Assembly (NCBI RefSeq): GCF_030053155.1
Contig: NZ_CP125640.1
Location: forward strand, 1,674,001 to 1,738,000
From: Rhizobium sp. BT03
GTDB taxonomy: Bacteria; Pseudomonadota; Alphaproteobacteria; Rhizobiales; Rhizobiaceae
Reading direction: 5' to 3'
DNA: 64,000 nucleotides
Positions 48,075 to 57,727 of the stretch are shown piece by piece. Positions within the stretch are counted from its first letter, which is position 1, and each line of letters begins with the position of its first letter. Under the pieces are notes generated by a model. That model was not told the DNA's origin and ran no database searches. It saw nothing but the letters and a program-made list of their open reading frames with translations. Both the position numbers and the translations under genes were made by a program.

Positions 48075-48101
48075 AAAAGGCCGGGACATGCCCGGCCTTT
48101 T
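48075..48101 (-). terminator. Terminator of the F0 operon
   Basis: AAAAGGCCGGG (48075-48085) and CCCGGCCTTTT (48091-48101) form a perfect 11-bp stem with a 5-base loop, 21 bp past the atpF stop. Read on the minus strand it ends in TTTTCTTTT. Confidence 0.88.
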
Positions 48102-48121
48102 CCTATTCCATGCGATACCGC

Positions 48122-48616
48122 TCAGTTGAGCCGTGTCTTGACCTGGCCGACGGCGTTGCCGAAGAGTTCGGACTGGACCTTGCCGTCCGCCTGCTTGGCG
48201 AGCACCGTTTCGGCGGCAGCGATTGCGAGATCGACGGCGGCGGAACGGACCGCCTTCATCGCCTCGGCCTCGGCCTGCTTGATCTTCTGCTCGGAAAGCG
48301 CCGTGCGGTTGGCGACGAATTCTTCCGTCTTCTTCTTCGCCTCAGTGGTCAGCATTTCGGCTTCGCGCTCGGCGGCGGCAACGATATGGGCGGCTTCCGC
48401 TTCCGCTTCCTTGCGCTTGCGCTGGTATTCGGCGAGCAGGTGCTGGGCCTCTTCGCGCAGACGCTTGGCTTCGGCCAATTCGTTACGGATCTGGTCGGCG
48501 CGGTCGTCGAGGGAGCGCGCCATCATGCCCGGAACCTTCAGGTAAACGACCAGCGCCAGGAAGAGGACGAGGCCGACAAAGGCGAAGAAAGTGGCGTCAA
48601 GGTGAAAAATATCCAT
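48122..48616 (-). CDS. atpF: F0F1 ATP synthase subunit b
   Basis: A 164-residue peripheral-stalk subunit. One N-terminal helix (TFFAFVGLVLFLALVVYL) is followed by a long charged coiled coil (RLREEAQHLLAEYQRKRKEAEAEAAHIV). It begins 3 bp after the b' gene and ends the F0 operon. Confidence 0.95.
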   Translation of the reverse strand: MDIFHLDATFFAFVGLVLFLALVVYLKVPGMMARSLDDRADQIRNELAEAKRLREEAQHLLAEYQRKRKEAEAEAAHIVAAAEREAEMLTTEAKKKTEEFVANRTALSEQKIKQAEAEAMKAVRSAAVDLAIAAAETVLAKQADGKVQSELFGNAVGQVKTRLN

Positions 48617-48619
48617 CGA

Positions 48620-49249
48620 TCAAGCCTCCTTCTTGGCGGCCGCGACGGCGGCGGCGACATCTGCCTGGGCAGCGGTGCCGCCGATCAGCTGTTCGACGAC
48701 CGCAGCCGCCGTTTCCTCGGCAATGGTGCCGACGTCGGCGAAGGCCTTGGCCTTGATCTCACCGATGCGGAGCTCGGCAGCCTTGATCTTTTCCGACAGG
48801 CTCGCCTCGACAGCGCGGCGGTCCTCCTCGGCCTTGGCCTTGGCGGCGTCGCGTGCGGCGGAGCCGATCGCGTTGGATTTGGCGCGGGCAGCAGCCAGTT
48901 CACCTTCATAGGTCTGGACAGCGGCGTCGGCTTCCGCCTTCAGGCGGCCAGCTTCTTCCAGATCCTGGGAAATGCGCGTGTGACGCTGATCGAGGATCGC
49001 CCCGATGCGCGGCGCGATGACCTTTTGCATGAGCAAATAGAAAACGCCGAACGTGATCACCAGCCACAGCAGCTGGGATGCGTAGGTCGTCGAATCGAAA
49101 GGCGGGAACGGGCCGCGGGCGTGTTCGCCTTCGGCAACACCGGTCTCGGTATGGACCTCGCCTGCGGCCGGAGCGGCGTGCGCATCCGTGCCGGTCGCTG
49201 CCGCCGGTGCTTCTTCAGCGTAAGCCGGGGTCACAAAAAACATGCTCAC
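48620..49249 (-). CDS. atpF2: F0F1 ATP synthase subunit b'
   Basis: A 209-residue b-like subunit, the second peripheral-stalk partner typical of alphaproteobacteria and chloroplasts. Its N-terminal Ala/His/Glu-rich extension of about 50 residues leads to one helix ([19 protein letters not shown]). A coiled coil follows ([30 protein letters not shown]). It lies between atpE and atpF on the minus strand. Confidence 0.93.
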   Translation of the reverse strand: MSMFFVTPAYAEEAPAAATGTDAHAAPAAGEVHTETGVAEGEHARGPFPPFDSTTYASQLLWLVITFGVFYLLMQKVIAPRIGAILDQRHTRISQDLEEAGRLKAEADAAVQTYEGELAAARAKSNAIGSAARDAAKAKAEEDRRAVEASLSEKIKAAELRIGEIKAKAFADVGTIAEETAAAVVEQLIGGTAAQADVAAAVAAAKKEA

Positions 49250-49320
49250 CTCCAGGTGGACTGCAAATGCAAAGGATCACGGCGTGCGATCGCAGGCCGT
49301 GATCCATCTATTCGCCGATA

Positions 49321-49548
49321 TCAGACGGCGAAGAGGAGGAGGAGAGCAACGAGCAGCGAGAAGATGCCCAGAGCTTCCGTAACGGCGAAGCCGAATACCA
49401 GACGGCCGAACTGGCTGTCAGCGGCAGACGGATTGCGCAGAGCGCCGGAGAGGTAGCTGCCGAAGATGTTGCCGAGGCCGAGAGCCGTACCGGCCATACC
49501 AAAGCAAGCCAGGCCTGCACCGATGAACTTTGCTGCTTCCGCTTCCAT
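49321..49548 (-). CDS. atpE: F0F1 ATP synthase subunit c
   Basis: A 75-residue rotor-ring proteolipid with two helices. The polar loop ALRNPSA is present, and the proton-binding Glu sits in the second helix ([12 protein letters not shown]). ATG 49548 has AAAGGAG upstream; the upstream in-frame extension is non-coding. Confidence 0.97.
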   Translation of the reverse strand: MEAEAAKFIGAGLACFGMAGTALGLGNIFGSYLSGALRNPSAADSQFGRLVFGFAVTEALGIFSLLVALLLLFAV

Positions 49549-49616
49549 GTTGAACTCCTTTGAAATGGTTGTTGCGGCGAATGACTGACGCCCTGGAGAC
49601 GTCGTTGTCGTTATCC

Positions 49617-50369
49617 TTAGTGCCCGCCCGGATGGATTGCGTCGTTGAGGTACATGCAAGTCAGCACCGCAAAGACGTAAGCCTGAAGGAAGGCGACGAG
49701 GAACTCGAGACCGGTCAGGGCGACGGTCATGATGAGGGGAAGAACTGCGCCGCCGACACCGACTGCACCGAGGGCTCCAAGCGAGGCGACGAAGCCTGCG
49801 AACACCTTCAGCGTGATGTGACCGGCGAGCATGTTGGCGAAAAGACGAACGGAGAGCGAAATCGGACGGGACAGGAAGGAAATGATTTCGATCGAGACGA
49901 CCAGCGGCAGCAATATGCCCGGCACGCCCGAGGGCACGAAGACATTCAGGAAGTGGAAACCGTGCTTATAGAAGCCGTAGACGAGAACCGTGCCGATGAC
50001 GAGGATCGCCAGCGCGAAGGTGACGATGATCTGGCTGGTGATCGTGAAGAAATAGGGGAACATGCCGAGCAGGTTCGCCGTCAGCACGAACATGAAGAGC
50101 GAGAAGACCAGCGGGAAGAATTTCATTCCCTGCTTGCCGGCGCCTTCCTTCAGCATGTTGGCGATGAATTCATAGGACATTTCCGCGACCGACTGCGAAC
50201 GGCCCGGCACGATGGCGCGGTTCGAGGTGGCGAAATAGAGGAAGCCGGCGGCAACGGCTGCCGAAGCGGCCATGAAGAGCGATGCATTGGTGAACGAAAA
50301 ATCAATTCCGCCGATTTCGATCGGCACAATCTTCTGGATCAGGAACTGATGAGTCGGATCGTTAGACAC
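49617..50369 (-). CDS. atpB: F0F1 ATP synthase subunit a
   Basis: A 250-residue stator channel subunit with five to six helices. The essential Arg lies in [15 protein letters not shown]. It is preceded by atpI (63 bp gap) and followed by atpE (68 bp gap) on the minus strand. Confidence 0.97.
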   Translation of the reverse strand: MSNDPTHQFLIQKIVPIEIGGIDFSFTNASLFMAASAAVAAGFLYFATSNRAIVPGRSQSVAEMSYEFIANMLKEGAGKQGMKFFPLVFSLFMFVLTANLLGMFPYFFTITSQIIVTFALAILVIGTVLVYGFYKHGFHFLNVFVPSGVPGILLPLVVSIEIISFLSRPISLSVRLFANMLAGHITLKVFAGFVASLGALGAVGVGGAVLPLIMTVALTGLEFLVAFLQAYVFAVLTCMYLNDAIHPGGH

Positions 50370-50432
50370 CGCTTGTTCTCTCTCTTTGGCCCGCAGGACG
50401 CGGGATCATTGCACTGGACCGGGAACCGGTCC

Positions 50433-50771
50433 TTATTTCTTGTCGTCCTTGTCGTCCAGGGGATGGGCCACCACCCCCGCAGAACGCAGCACGTTCAGAA
50501 CGCCGGCACAGAATCCGAGAAGCAGAAGAACGATCATCCCCCAAGGCGCCGTGCCAACAAAACGGTCGAAGACATAGCCAAGGACGGCACCGACGACGAT
50601 CGCGGAAATGAACTCGCTGGAAAGCTTCATCGCCTGGGCATAACCTTTGCGGCTTACCTCGGAACGAGCTTCGTTTGCCTCTTCCACTTTCGCCTCGACG
50701 CGCTTGGTCGCGAGTTTCGCTTCCAGTTGCGCACGGCGCTTCTCAAGACTTTCCTCGCGGTCATCCGCCAT
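50433..50771 (-). CDS. atpI: ATP synthase accessory protein AtpI
   Basis: A 112-residue AtpI/AtpZ-family protein with a charged, predicted coiled N-terminus (LEKRRAQLEAKLATKRVEAKVEE) and two helices (SAIVVGAVLGYVFDRFVG; MIVLLLLGFCAGVLNVL). In other bacteria AtpI helps assemble the c ring. ATG 50771 has GGAGAGATCC. It opens the F0 operon. Confidence 0.92.
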   Translation of the reverse strand: MADDREESLEKRRAQLEAKLATKRVEAKVEEANEARSEVSRKGYAQAMKLSSEFISAIVVGAVLGYVFDRFVGTAPWGMIVLLLLGFCAGVLNVLRSAGVVAHPLDDKDDKK

Positions 50772-51042
50772 GGATCTCTCCTCGCCTGCCCGTCGCCCGC
50801 ACTCCCGCTACCCCGGTCATTCGGACCCCGGACGCGAAGGTTGAAACCCTTCCGGCCCGTTCTGAAGTCGCGCGCAACATAGTTTTAGGGATTGGTATAG
50901 TCAAGGCGTAGACAGTTTCTGTCCAGCCAGAAAATAATCGTGTCAAATCAAAGAGATAATCTGAATTTCGGCCGATCTCTTAAATTCGATGGAAAGAATC
51001 CGCTTTTAAGCCCGGCAAATCGGCTTGCCCAAGCGATTTATC

Positions 51043-52290
51043 TCAGCTCCAGCCGCCGCCATAGGTGCGATAGAAGACGTGAAGACCGATGCGGCCGACC
51101 TTTTCCATGGTCTTTGCCCATTTCGGCCTGACATAGACGGCATGGTAATGAGTCGCCGAGCCCACCTGCGGCAGCCAGATCTTGCCTGATGTCACCGCCA
51201 TCGCCACATCGCGGGCCATCCGCCAGTGATATTGTGAGTTCACCCTGTCCTTGATGCTGTCGCAGGCGAAGGAAAACTGGCAGCGGTTGCGCCAATCCTC
51301 GTTCTGGTAGACGACGCCGCAGATGGTTTTCGGATAGGACGGGTTGCGGACGCGGTTGAGGATCACCTGGGCGACGGCCGCCTGGCCCTTCACCGATTCT
51401 CCCCGCGCCTCGAAATAGATGCCGGAGGCAAGGCACTGCTGTTCGCGGGCGGAAAAGACGCTCGGCGCCAATATGCTGGCGGCCCAGGCATGGTCGCGCG
51501 GGCCGATCTCCGGAACGAAGCGGCCGTTGTCCTGATCGGTGAGGATCGAATCGAAGGGCGATTGGCGGGAATAGTCGGGTGCGGCCGGCCCGTAGGCAGT
51601 CGCCAGGACATCGGCCTTGTCGCTGGTGACGAGGCTTGCCAGCATTGCCGGCACGCCATTATCGGTCACCACAGGCTGCTTTTTATAGAAAGATGTGGCG
51701 ATCTCGATTTCCTTGCCCTGGATCTTCGGCTTGACGAAGGCCGACCTGTCCTTGAGATCGAAGCTCGGGGTGAAGAGCATCTTCGTGCGCTCGAGGATCG
51801 AGCCGGCGGAAAAATCCTTCGGCGGCTGCATCTTCTCGACGGCGACGACCCGGCCTTTCTTCGTGCCGCGGTTGACGCGATCCTCGTCCGGCGTGTCCTC
51901 GTGGCCCTTGTCCTTGGCGGCGTCCTTGTCCTTGGCAGTGCCCTTGTCCACGGCAGAGAAAGCCACCTTGCGGCCATCCGGCAGCACCATGCCGGCGCCT
52001 GACGAGATCGAGCCCGTCACTCCAGGATCGGCGAAGGCCAGTTCGGCCTGATGGATGGAGCCGGCCGGCGAATTGGTCAGCACCATGCGCCAGTTCTCCC
52101 CTTCCCGATCGAGACCGGCCAGCATGGCGGCGAGATCGGCATGAGAGGCGACGCTCGGGAAGATCAGCCAGCCGGCGAGCCCGAAGATAGCGGGCGACAC
52201 CCAGTTCTCGGGAAGAAGACGCAGCTTGCTACGGGAAGAGCTCTTTCGACGCAACACCAACTCCGGGCATGGAACGCGGGAACATTCCAT
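51043..52290 (-). CDS. Cell wall hydrolase, SleB family
   Basis: A 415-residue protein with an N-terminal membrane segment (VSPAIFGLAGWLIFPSVASHA), a long middle region of unknown fold, and a C-terminal Hydrolase_2 domain. The catalytic Glu is in CLASGIYFEARGES, followed by AVAQVILNRV and HYHAVYVRPKW. The family includes spore cortex-lytic enzymes and rhizobial cell wall hydrolases that cut peptidoglycan. The Lys/Asp-rich stretch near residue 130 (KDKDAAKDKG) is odd but may be a linker. Confidence 0.88.
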   Translation of the reverse strand: MECSRVPCPELVLRRKSSSRSKLRLLPENWVSPAIFGLAGWLIFPSVASHADLAAMLAGLDREGENWRMVLTNSPAGSIHQAELAFADPGVTGSISSGAGMVLPDGRKVAFSAVDKGTAKDKDAAKDKGHEDTPDEDRVNRGTKKGRVVAVEKMQPPKDFSAGSILERTKMLFTPSFDLKDRSAFVKPKIQGKEIEIATSFYKKQPVVTDNGVPAMLASLVTSDKADVLATAYGPAAPDYSRQSPFDSILTDQDNGRFVPEIGPRDHAWAASILAPSVFSAREQQCLASGIYFEARGESVKGQAAVAQVILNRVRNPSYPKTICGVVYQNEDWRNRCQFSFACDSIKDRVNSQYHWRMARDVAMAVTSGKIWLPQVGSATHYHAVYVRPKWAKTMEKVGRIGLHVFYRTYGGGWS

Positions 52291-52417
52291 CGAAAATCTC
52301 TCATTAACCTTGACGTCGGGTTAACGGGGCGTGCCGGAATGTGGCTATGCGAAGTTTTGGATGTTCTAATGTGGCTGAAATTTTGTGGGGATGGAGTGTA
52401 TCTGTGCCCTTGCAAAG

Positions 52418-52543
52418 GCCCCTCCCCAACCCTCCCCACAAGGGGGAGGGACTAACCCGGGGCACCGCCTCGCTCCTCCCGAAACGTCGAAGAGGTGGAA
52501 AGCCCGTGCTACAAGTTAAGCCCTCCCCGTTGTGGGGAGGGGT
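52418..52543. repeat. CCCTCCCC-type inverted repeat (family F, copy 2)
   Basis: GGCCCCTCCCCAACCCTCCCC and GTTGTGGGGAGGGGTC are the outer parts of an element resembling 44776-44946. It lies between kup and the SleB-family gene. Confidence 0.68.
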
Positions 52544-52580
52544 CTTAAAGGGCGGTGCAACCGCTCCCTCTTCCCACCCG

Positions 52581-54479
52581 TCAAATAATCACATGCGACC
52601 CCAGTTCCACCACGCGGTTGGCCGGCAGGCGGAAGTAGTCCGAGGGGTTGGCGGCGGCGTTGGCAAGCGCGATGTAAAGCCGGTCCTGCCAGTAGGGCAT
52701 GCCTGATTTGGCGTCCGGCACCAGCTTGCGGCGGCCGAGATAGAAGGAGGTCGACATGATGTCGAACTTCAGTCCCGTCTTGCGCAGCGTCGCGAGCGCC
52801 TGCGAGACATTCTGCGATTCCATGAAGCCGAACAGCAGTTCGACGCGGGCGAAGCGCTCGGAAATCTGCTCGACCTTGTAGCGGTCGTGGCTCGGCACGC
52901 GCGGCTTGTTGACGGTGCGGATCGTCAGGATGACGTTGCGGTCGTGAAGCACATGGTTGTGCTTGAGATTGTGCAGCAAGGCGGCGGGGGCCGATTCCGG
53001 ATCGCTGGTCAGGAAGATCGCGGTGCCCGGAACCTGGGCCGGCGAATGATCGCTCTTGCGCTCGATCGCGCTGACGAAGGAAGGCAGCGGAATATCGGTG
53101 TGGCGGGTCTTCTCCATCAGGATCGCGCTGCCGCGGCGCCAGGTCCACATGACGACGGTAAAGGCCGTGGCGATCAGGATCGGGATATAGCCGCCGTCGT
53201 GGATCTTCAAAAGATTGGCGCCGAGGAAGATCAGTTCGAGCATGACCAGCGGCGCGAGCGCGATCACCGCCACCGGAAGCGACCAGTTCCAGCGGGCGCG
53301 AACGAATTCGAAGGCCATGATCGAGGTGACGACCATCGCACCGGTAACTGAGATGCCATAGGCGGTCGCCAGCGCGTCCGAGGTCTTGAAGCTCAGGACC
53401 AGGAAGATGACGCCGATGAACAGCACGGCATTGACCGAAGGCACGAAGATCTGCCCGGTATTGGTTTCCGAGGTGAAGAGGATTTCCATGCGCGGCAGGA
53501 AGCCGAGGTTGATGCCCTGGCGCACCATCGAGAAAGCGCCGGTGATGACCGCCTGGCTGGCGATGATCGTTGCGGCGGTCGCCAGGATGACGACCGGCAG
53601 CAGCGCCCATTTCGGGTACATCAGATAGAAGGGATCCGACATCGTCGCCGGATTGCCGAGAACGAGGGCGCCCTGCCCGAGATAGTTCAGCGTCAGCGCC
53701 GGGAAGACCAGCAGGAACCAGGCCCATTGGATCGGGCGGCGGCCGAAATGGCCGAGATCGGCATAGAGCGCCTCCGCACCCGTCACCGTCAGGAAGACGG
53801 CGCCAAGCACGACGACGCCGTAAAAGCCCTCATGCAGCAGGAAGCTGACGGCATAATAGGGATTGAAGGCGGCAAGGATGCCGTAATCATCCGAAATATG
53901 GGAAATGCCGGCGGCGGCCATGACGAGGAACCAGACGGCGGTGATCGGGCCGAAGAACCTGGCGACGGCGCCGGTGCCGCGCGATTGCACGACGAAGAGC
54001 AGCGCCAGGATCACCACCGAAATCGGCACGATATATTCCGAGAGCCTCGGTGTGACGAGCTTCAGGCCCTCGACGGCCGAGAGCACCGACAGCGCCGGCG
54101 TGATCATCGCATCGCCGAGGAAGAGGGCAGCCCCCATCAGGCCGAGCAGCATCAGGATCGCGGTATGGCCGTTGGCGGTCTTCATCAGAAGGGCAAGCAG
54201 CGACAGCGTGCCGCCCTCCCCTTCGTTGTCGGCGCGCAGCAGGAAGAGCACATATTTGATGGTGACGATGATCGTCAGCGCCCAGATCATCAGCGAGATT
54301 AGGCTGATGACCTCGAAGCGGGTGAGGCCGTCATGGGCCACGGGCTTCAGCGCCTCGCGAAAGGCATAGAGCGGGCTGGTGCCGATATCGCCGTAGACGA
54401 CGCCGACGGAACCGAGCGCAAGATAGAACAGCTTTTTCGGCGTCATCTGGGATTCGTTCGGATGGCTCTCTTCGGACAT
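52581..54479 (-). CDS. kup: Kup-family potassium transporter
   Basis: A 632-residue KUP/HAK/KT-type potassium uptake protein. It starts with the family block [28 protein letters not shown] and has about twelve hydrophobic helices to residue 455. A cytoplasmic C-terminal domain follows ([24 protein letters not shown]). ATG 54479 and a possible ATG at 54446 share the frame; the first is preferred. corA lies 18 bp upstream on the same strand, so the two ion transporters are probably one unit. Rhizobia often have several kup genes. Confidence 0.94.
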   Translation of the reverse strand: MSEESHPNESQMTPKKLFYLALGSVGVVYGDIGTSPLYAFREALKPVAHDGLTRFEVISLISLMIWALTIIVTIKYVLFLLRADNEGEGGTLSLLALLMKTANGHTAILMLLGLMGAALFLGDAMITPALSVLSAVEGLKLVTPRLSEYIVPISVVILALLFVVQSRGTGAVARFFGPITAVWFLVMAAAGISHISDDYGILAAFNPYYAVSFLLHEGFYGVVVLGAVFLTVTGAEALYADLGHFGRRPIQWAWFLLVFPALTLNYLGQGALVLGNPATMSDPFYLMYPKWALLPVVILATAATIIASQAVITGAFSMVRQGINLGFLPRMEILFTSETNTGQIFVPSVNAVLFIGVIFLVLSFKTSDALATAYGISVTGAMVVTSIMAFEFVRARWNWSLPVAVIALAPLVMLELIFLGANLLKIHDGGYIPILIATAFTVVMWTWRRGSAILMEKTRHTDIPLPSFVSAIERKSDHSPAQVPGTAIFLTSDPESAPAALLHNLKHNHVLHDRNVILTIRTVNKPRVPSHDRYKVEQISERFARVELLFGFMESQNVSQALATLRKTGLKFDIMSTSFYLGRRKLVPDAKSGMPYWQDRLYIALANAAANPSDYFRLPANRVVELGSHVII

Positions 54480-54497
54480 GAAGTTGCAACAGGCTCC

Positions 54498-55490
54498 TCA
54501 GAGCCAGCCTTTCCAGCGGAAAAAGAAAAAGGGGATGACGGCTGATATTACCATCAGGGCCAGCGAATAGGGATAACCCGCGGCCCAGGCCAGCTCCGGC
54601 ATGACCTGAAAATTCATGCCATAGACGGAAGCGACCAGTGTCGGCGGCAAGAACACCACCGAAGCGATCGAGAAGATCTTGATGATCGAATTCTGCTCGA
54701 TGTTGATCAGACCGAGCGAAGCGTCGAGCAGGAAGGTGATGTTGCCTGCAACGAAGGCGGCATGCTCCGACAGCGACTGGATATCGCGCGAGACGGTGCG
54801 GCAGAGTTCCTTCGTCTCGCGGTCCTGCTGGACCGCGGGGATCGTGTGAAAGAAGGTCAGCAGACGGGACAGCGAGCCGAGACTGTCGCGCACCTTGCTG
54901 ATCATCCGGTGATAGCCGGCGATATCGCGCAGCTTCTCTTCAAGATAGTTCGAGGGCTTGCGCACCTTTTTTGCCCGGTCGCCGAAGACATGCATCGACA
55001 AGATGTCGATGCGCGAGACGGAGACTTCGAGGATCTCGGCGGTGCGGTCGACGATCGTCTCCAGCAGCTTGGCGAGAAGGGCAGCGCCGCTGCGCCAGTT
55101 TTCCGGCAGCCGGTGCAGGGCGGCGATGAACAGCGCAAAGGATTTGGGATGGGCGTAGCGGATGGTGACCAGCCGGTTTCCGGCCAGGATGAAGGCGACA
55201 TCGGTCAGCGTCGGTGCGTCGGTATCGGCCTTCCAGAGGAGCGAGGCGGTCATGAAGACGGCATCGTTTTCGACGTAGAGACGAGCAGAGGGCTCGATAT
55301 CCTTGAGATCATCACGGGTCGGCACTTCGATGCCGAGAACCTTCTCGACATAGAGCTCCTCGTCGCGGCTCGGCTCGATCATATCGATCCAGACGACATC
55401 CTCAGGGAAGGATGCGGCATGCGACAGATCGCGGATCTCGACCGACCTGCAATTGGAACAATAAGCGGTGATCACCGGCAGCCCTTCCAT
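54498..55490 (-). CDS. corA: CorA-family magnesium transporter
   Basis: A 330-residue CorA-type channel. The conserved GMN is in SVYGMNFQVMPE before the second of two C-terminal helices, with a long soluble N-terminal domain (WIDMIEPSRDEELYVEKVLGIEVPT). It ends in a Lys-containing tail. Magnesium is the usual substrate, cobalt a possible one. It lies 18 bp upstream of kup on the same strand. Confidence 0.93.
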   Translation of the reverse strand: MEGLPVITAYCSNCRSVEIRDLSHAASFPEDVVWIDMIEPSRDEELYVEKVLGIEVPTRDDLKDIEPSARLYVENDAVFMTASLLWKADTDAPTLTDVAFILAGNRLVTIRYAHPKSFALFIAALHRLPENWRSGAALLAKLLETIVDRTAEILEVSVSRIDILSMHVFGDRAKKVRKPSNYLEEKLRDIAGYHRMISKVRDSLGSLSRLLTFFHTIPAVQQDRETKELCRTVSRDIQSLSEHAAFVAGNITFLLDASLGLINIEQNSIIKIFSIASVVFLPPTLVASVYGMNFQVMPELAWAAGYPYSLALMVISAVIPFFFFRWKGWL

Positions 55491-55886
55491 GCGGCCGAAA
55501 GCGCGGCAGTGCGAGGCTCGCTCGTCCCAGGTCCCAACGGAAACGGATCAAAAAAGCTCATAGAACTCCGGCTGCATCCAACCTCAAAGGCCGGCATGCG
55601 CATTGTGCTCCACCGCATCGCAGCGACCAATCCTTCGATCGACAAGACAACTCCGAACTTGCAGGCGGGCCGAAATCTTCCAAACGAGGACGGCCGTCAT
55701 TGAGCATCTGCAGCAAACGCCATCATGGCGCCGCGGCATATGCAGCAAAGCCGTGAAATAATCAAGACATCTTCCGTGAAGCGCGGCTTTTCACCACGTT
55801 TCCCCCACAATTTGGGGCGTCGGCAATCGTGATTCGGCGGCTGCGTGCACCAACCGGAACTGCCGCACAGTTCCGGGTCACGCGCC
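55491..55886. other. Intergenic region between apbC and corA
   Basis: About 395 bp between two minus-strand genes. Apart from the hairpin at 55854-55876, it shows no repeat element or clear operator. It must contain the corA promoter. Confidence 0.5.
55854..55876 (-). terminator. Hairpin downstream of apbC
   Basis: CCGGAACTG and CAGTTCCGG form a perfect 9-bp stem with a 5-base loop, 10 bp after the apbC stop on the minus strand. There is no strong T-tract, so termination is uncertain. Confidence 0.5.
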
Positions 55887-57086
55887 TTATTCGAAGACGA
55901 TCGTCGGTGCCGGACGCTGGGTTTGGCCGCCGACCTGCTCCCAGACCTTGGCGGCGATGCCGCGATAGATGCCGGCGACGACGCCGTTCGGCTCGGAGGC
56001 GACGAGCGGCGTGCCGGCGTCGGAGGTTTCGCGGATGTTCATCGTCAGCGGCACTTCGCCGAGGAAGGGCACGCCGATGCGCTCTGCCTCCTTGCGGGCG
56101 CCGCCATGGCCGAAGATATCGTAGCGGGTGCCGGTGTCCGGCGCGATGAAATAGCTCATATTCTCGACGATGCCGAGCACCGGCACCTCGACCTTGCGGA
56201 ACATGTTGAGGCCCTTGCGGGCATCGATCAAAGCGAGGTCCTGCGGCGTCGAGACGATGACGGCGCCGGCAAGCGGCACCTGCTGGGCCATGGTCAGCTG
56301 CGCATCGCCGGTGCCGGGCGGCATGTCGACGACCAGTACGTCGAGCTCACCCCAGGCGACTTCGCGCAGCATCTGCAGAAGCGCCGACTGGACCATCGGC
56401 CCGCGCCAGATCATCGCCGTCTCCTCGTCGACGAGGAAGCCCATCGACATGACCTTGAGGCCGTAATTCTCCATCGGATTGATGATGCGGCCGTCGATCT
56501 GGGTCGGACGGCCGGAAATTTTCAACAGCCGCGGCATCGAGGGACCATAGATATCGGCATCGAGAATGCCGACGCGAAGGCCGTTGGCAAGCAGGCCGAG
56601 CGCCAGGTTGACGGCGGTGGTCGACTTGCCGACCCCGCCCTTGCCCGAGGCAACGGCGATGATGGCGCCGATGCCGGGAACGCCGATCTTGCCGGCCCGC
56701 GGCGGCTGTTGCTGCGGCGCATGGGCGTGGCCCCGGTGATCATGCCCATCATGATCGTGGCCGGCATGATCGTGGCCGGCATGGCCGTGCGGCGGGTTCG
56801 GCATGGGGCGGGCAGCCGGAGCGGCCGTGGCGGCTTTCTTGTCTGCGGTCAGTGCGACGAGCGCGCCCTTGACGCCGGGCATGGCCTTGACGACGCGCTC
56901 GGCGGCGAGCCGCATCGGCTCGAGCTCTTTGGCGCGATCGGCCGGAACGGTGATGGAGAAATAGACCTTGCCGTCGGAGATGAAGACATCGGAAACCATG
57001 CCGAGCTCGACGATATCGTGCTCGAGATCCGGTCCGCGCACGGTCTTCAGCGTTTCGAGAACCTGTTCCTTGGTGACGTCGGTCAT
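55887..57086 (-). CDS. apbC: Mrp/ApbC-type P-loop ATPase, His-rich linker
   Basis: A 399-residue iron-sulfur carrier ATPase. The N-terminal MIP18-like domain (EQVLETLKTVRGPDLEHDIVELGMV) covers about residues 1-75. A His-rich linker follows (10 His in residues 100-122). The P-loop domain has the deviant Walker A GKGGVGKST near residue 148 and VVDMPPGTGD later. The region usually holding the CxxC cluster ligands instead reads FIAPDTGTRYDIFG, so these cysteines are absent here, as I recall for several alphaproteobacterial Mrp proteins. Cluster carriage by the usual ligands is therefore doubtful. A family C repeat lies just upstream of the start. Confidence 0.92.
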   Translation of the reverse strand: MTDVTKEQVLETLKTVRGPDLEHDIVELGMVSDVFISDGKVYFSITVPADRAKELEPMRLAAERVVKAMPGVKGALVALTADKKAATAAPAARPMPNPPHGHAGHDHAGHDHDGHDHRGHAHAPQQQPPRAGKIGVPGIGAIIAVASGKGGVGKSTTAVNLALGLLANGLRVGILDADIYGPSMPRLLKISGRPTQIDGRIINPMENYGLKVMSMGFLVDEETAMIWRGPMVQSALLQMLREVAWGELDVLVVDMPPGTGDAQLTMAQQVPLAGAVIVSTPQDLALIDARKGLNMFRKVEVPVLGIVENMSYFIAPDTGTRYDIFGHGGARKEAERIGVPFLGEVPLTMNIRETSDAGTPLVASEPNGVVAGIYRGIAAKVWEQVGGQTQRPAPTIVFE

Positions 57087-57727
57087 TCCACCCTCACTGC
57101 TTCTTCTTGCAGACCAGAGCGCCGCGCGTCTTTCAAGACGCGCAAAGAGCGCTGTAGCACTTTGAATTGCTGCATGATTTCAGCCTTCATCGAACCCGAT
57201 CAAGACTGAAATCATGCAGTAGAGATAGTGGAGACGGGCGCCTTCGCCAAACAAAATCATCGGCGGGAAAATCGTTTTGGCGGCTTGCAAAAGGCGCCGG
57301 GGAGAATGGGCAATCCGTTGCGGCCATCAAGTCCGCCGGGCTTTCGCCCTGATGGCCGCAACGGCCTCCCCGAGAACCGGCGCAATCCGGGGCGAACTAG
57401 CGCAAGCCGACAAAAAGGCCAGCGAAAAATGAAGGGGAAAGGCCAAATCGCGCGCAGCCGTGCAAGAGGCGGTGCCAAAACGCAACAGCCGCCGCCGACG
57501 CCGAAGGCTTGGGAAAGCGGCATCGGCGTCGGGCAGCGGAGCGCGGCCGCGCCATTTCCTGGCGCTGGTCCAAGTCCCCTCTGGGCCTTTGTCAAAAGAG
57601 AAGCAGAAAGCGTGCCAGACGGAAAATCGGCGGAAATGGCACAAATGCGGGCTGGGACGGCCGCCAGCGGGTCAGCATATGCCCAAGCGCTGGGCGGCCG
57701 GCGAAAACCCGCCGCGCCTTTTGCATT
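57087..57727. other. Long intergenic region with family C repeat and a 15-bp inverted repeat
   Basis: About 640 bp upstream of apbC and downstream of the LuxR gene (both minus strand). It holds the family C element (57115-57219) and a perfect 15-bp inverted repeat, CCGTTGCGGCCATCA with TGATGGCCGCAACGG (57315-57329 and 57350-57364; 20-base loop). Near 57655-57705 a GGCCGCC..GGGCGGCC partial palindrome is seen. Open frames on both strands lack recognisable homology. Confidence 0.6.
57115..57219. repeat. Two-hairpin palindromic element (family C, copy 2)
   Basis: CAGAGCGCCGCGCGTCTTTC pairs with GACGCGCAAAGAGCGCTG, and CTGCATGATTTCAG with CTGAAATCATGCAG, matching the copy at 27389-27490 in order. 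Its left end is 29 bp upstream of apbC. Confidence 0.85.
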
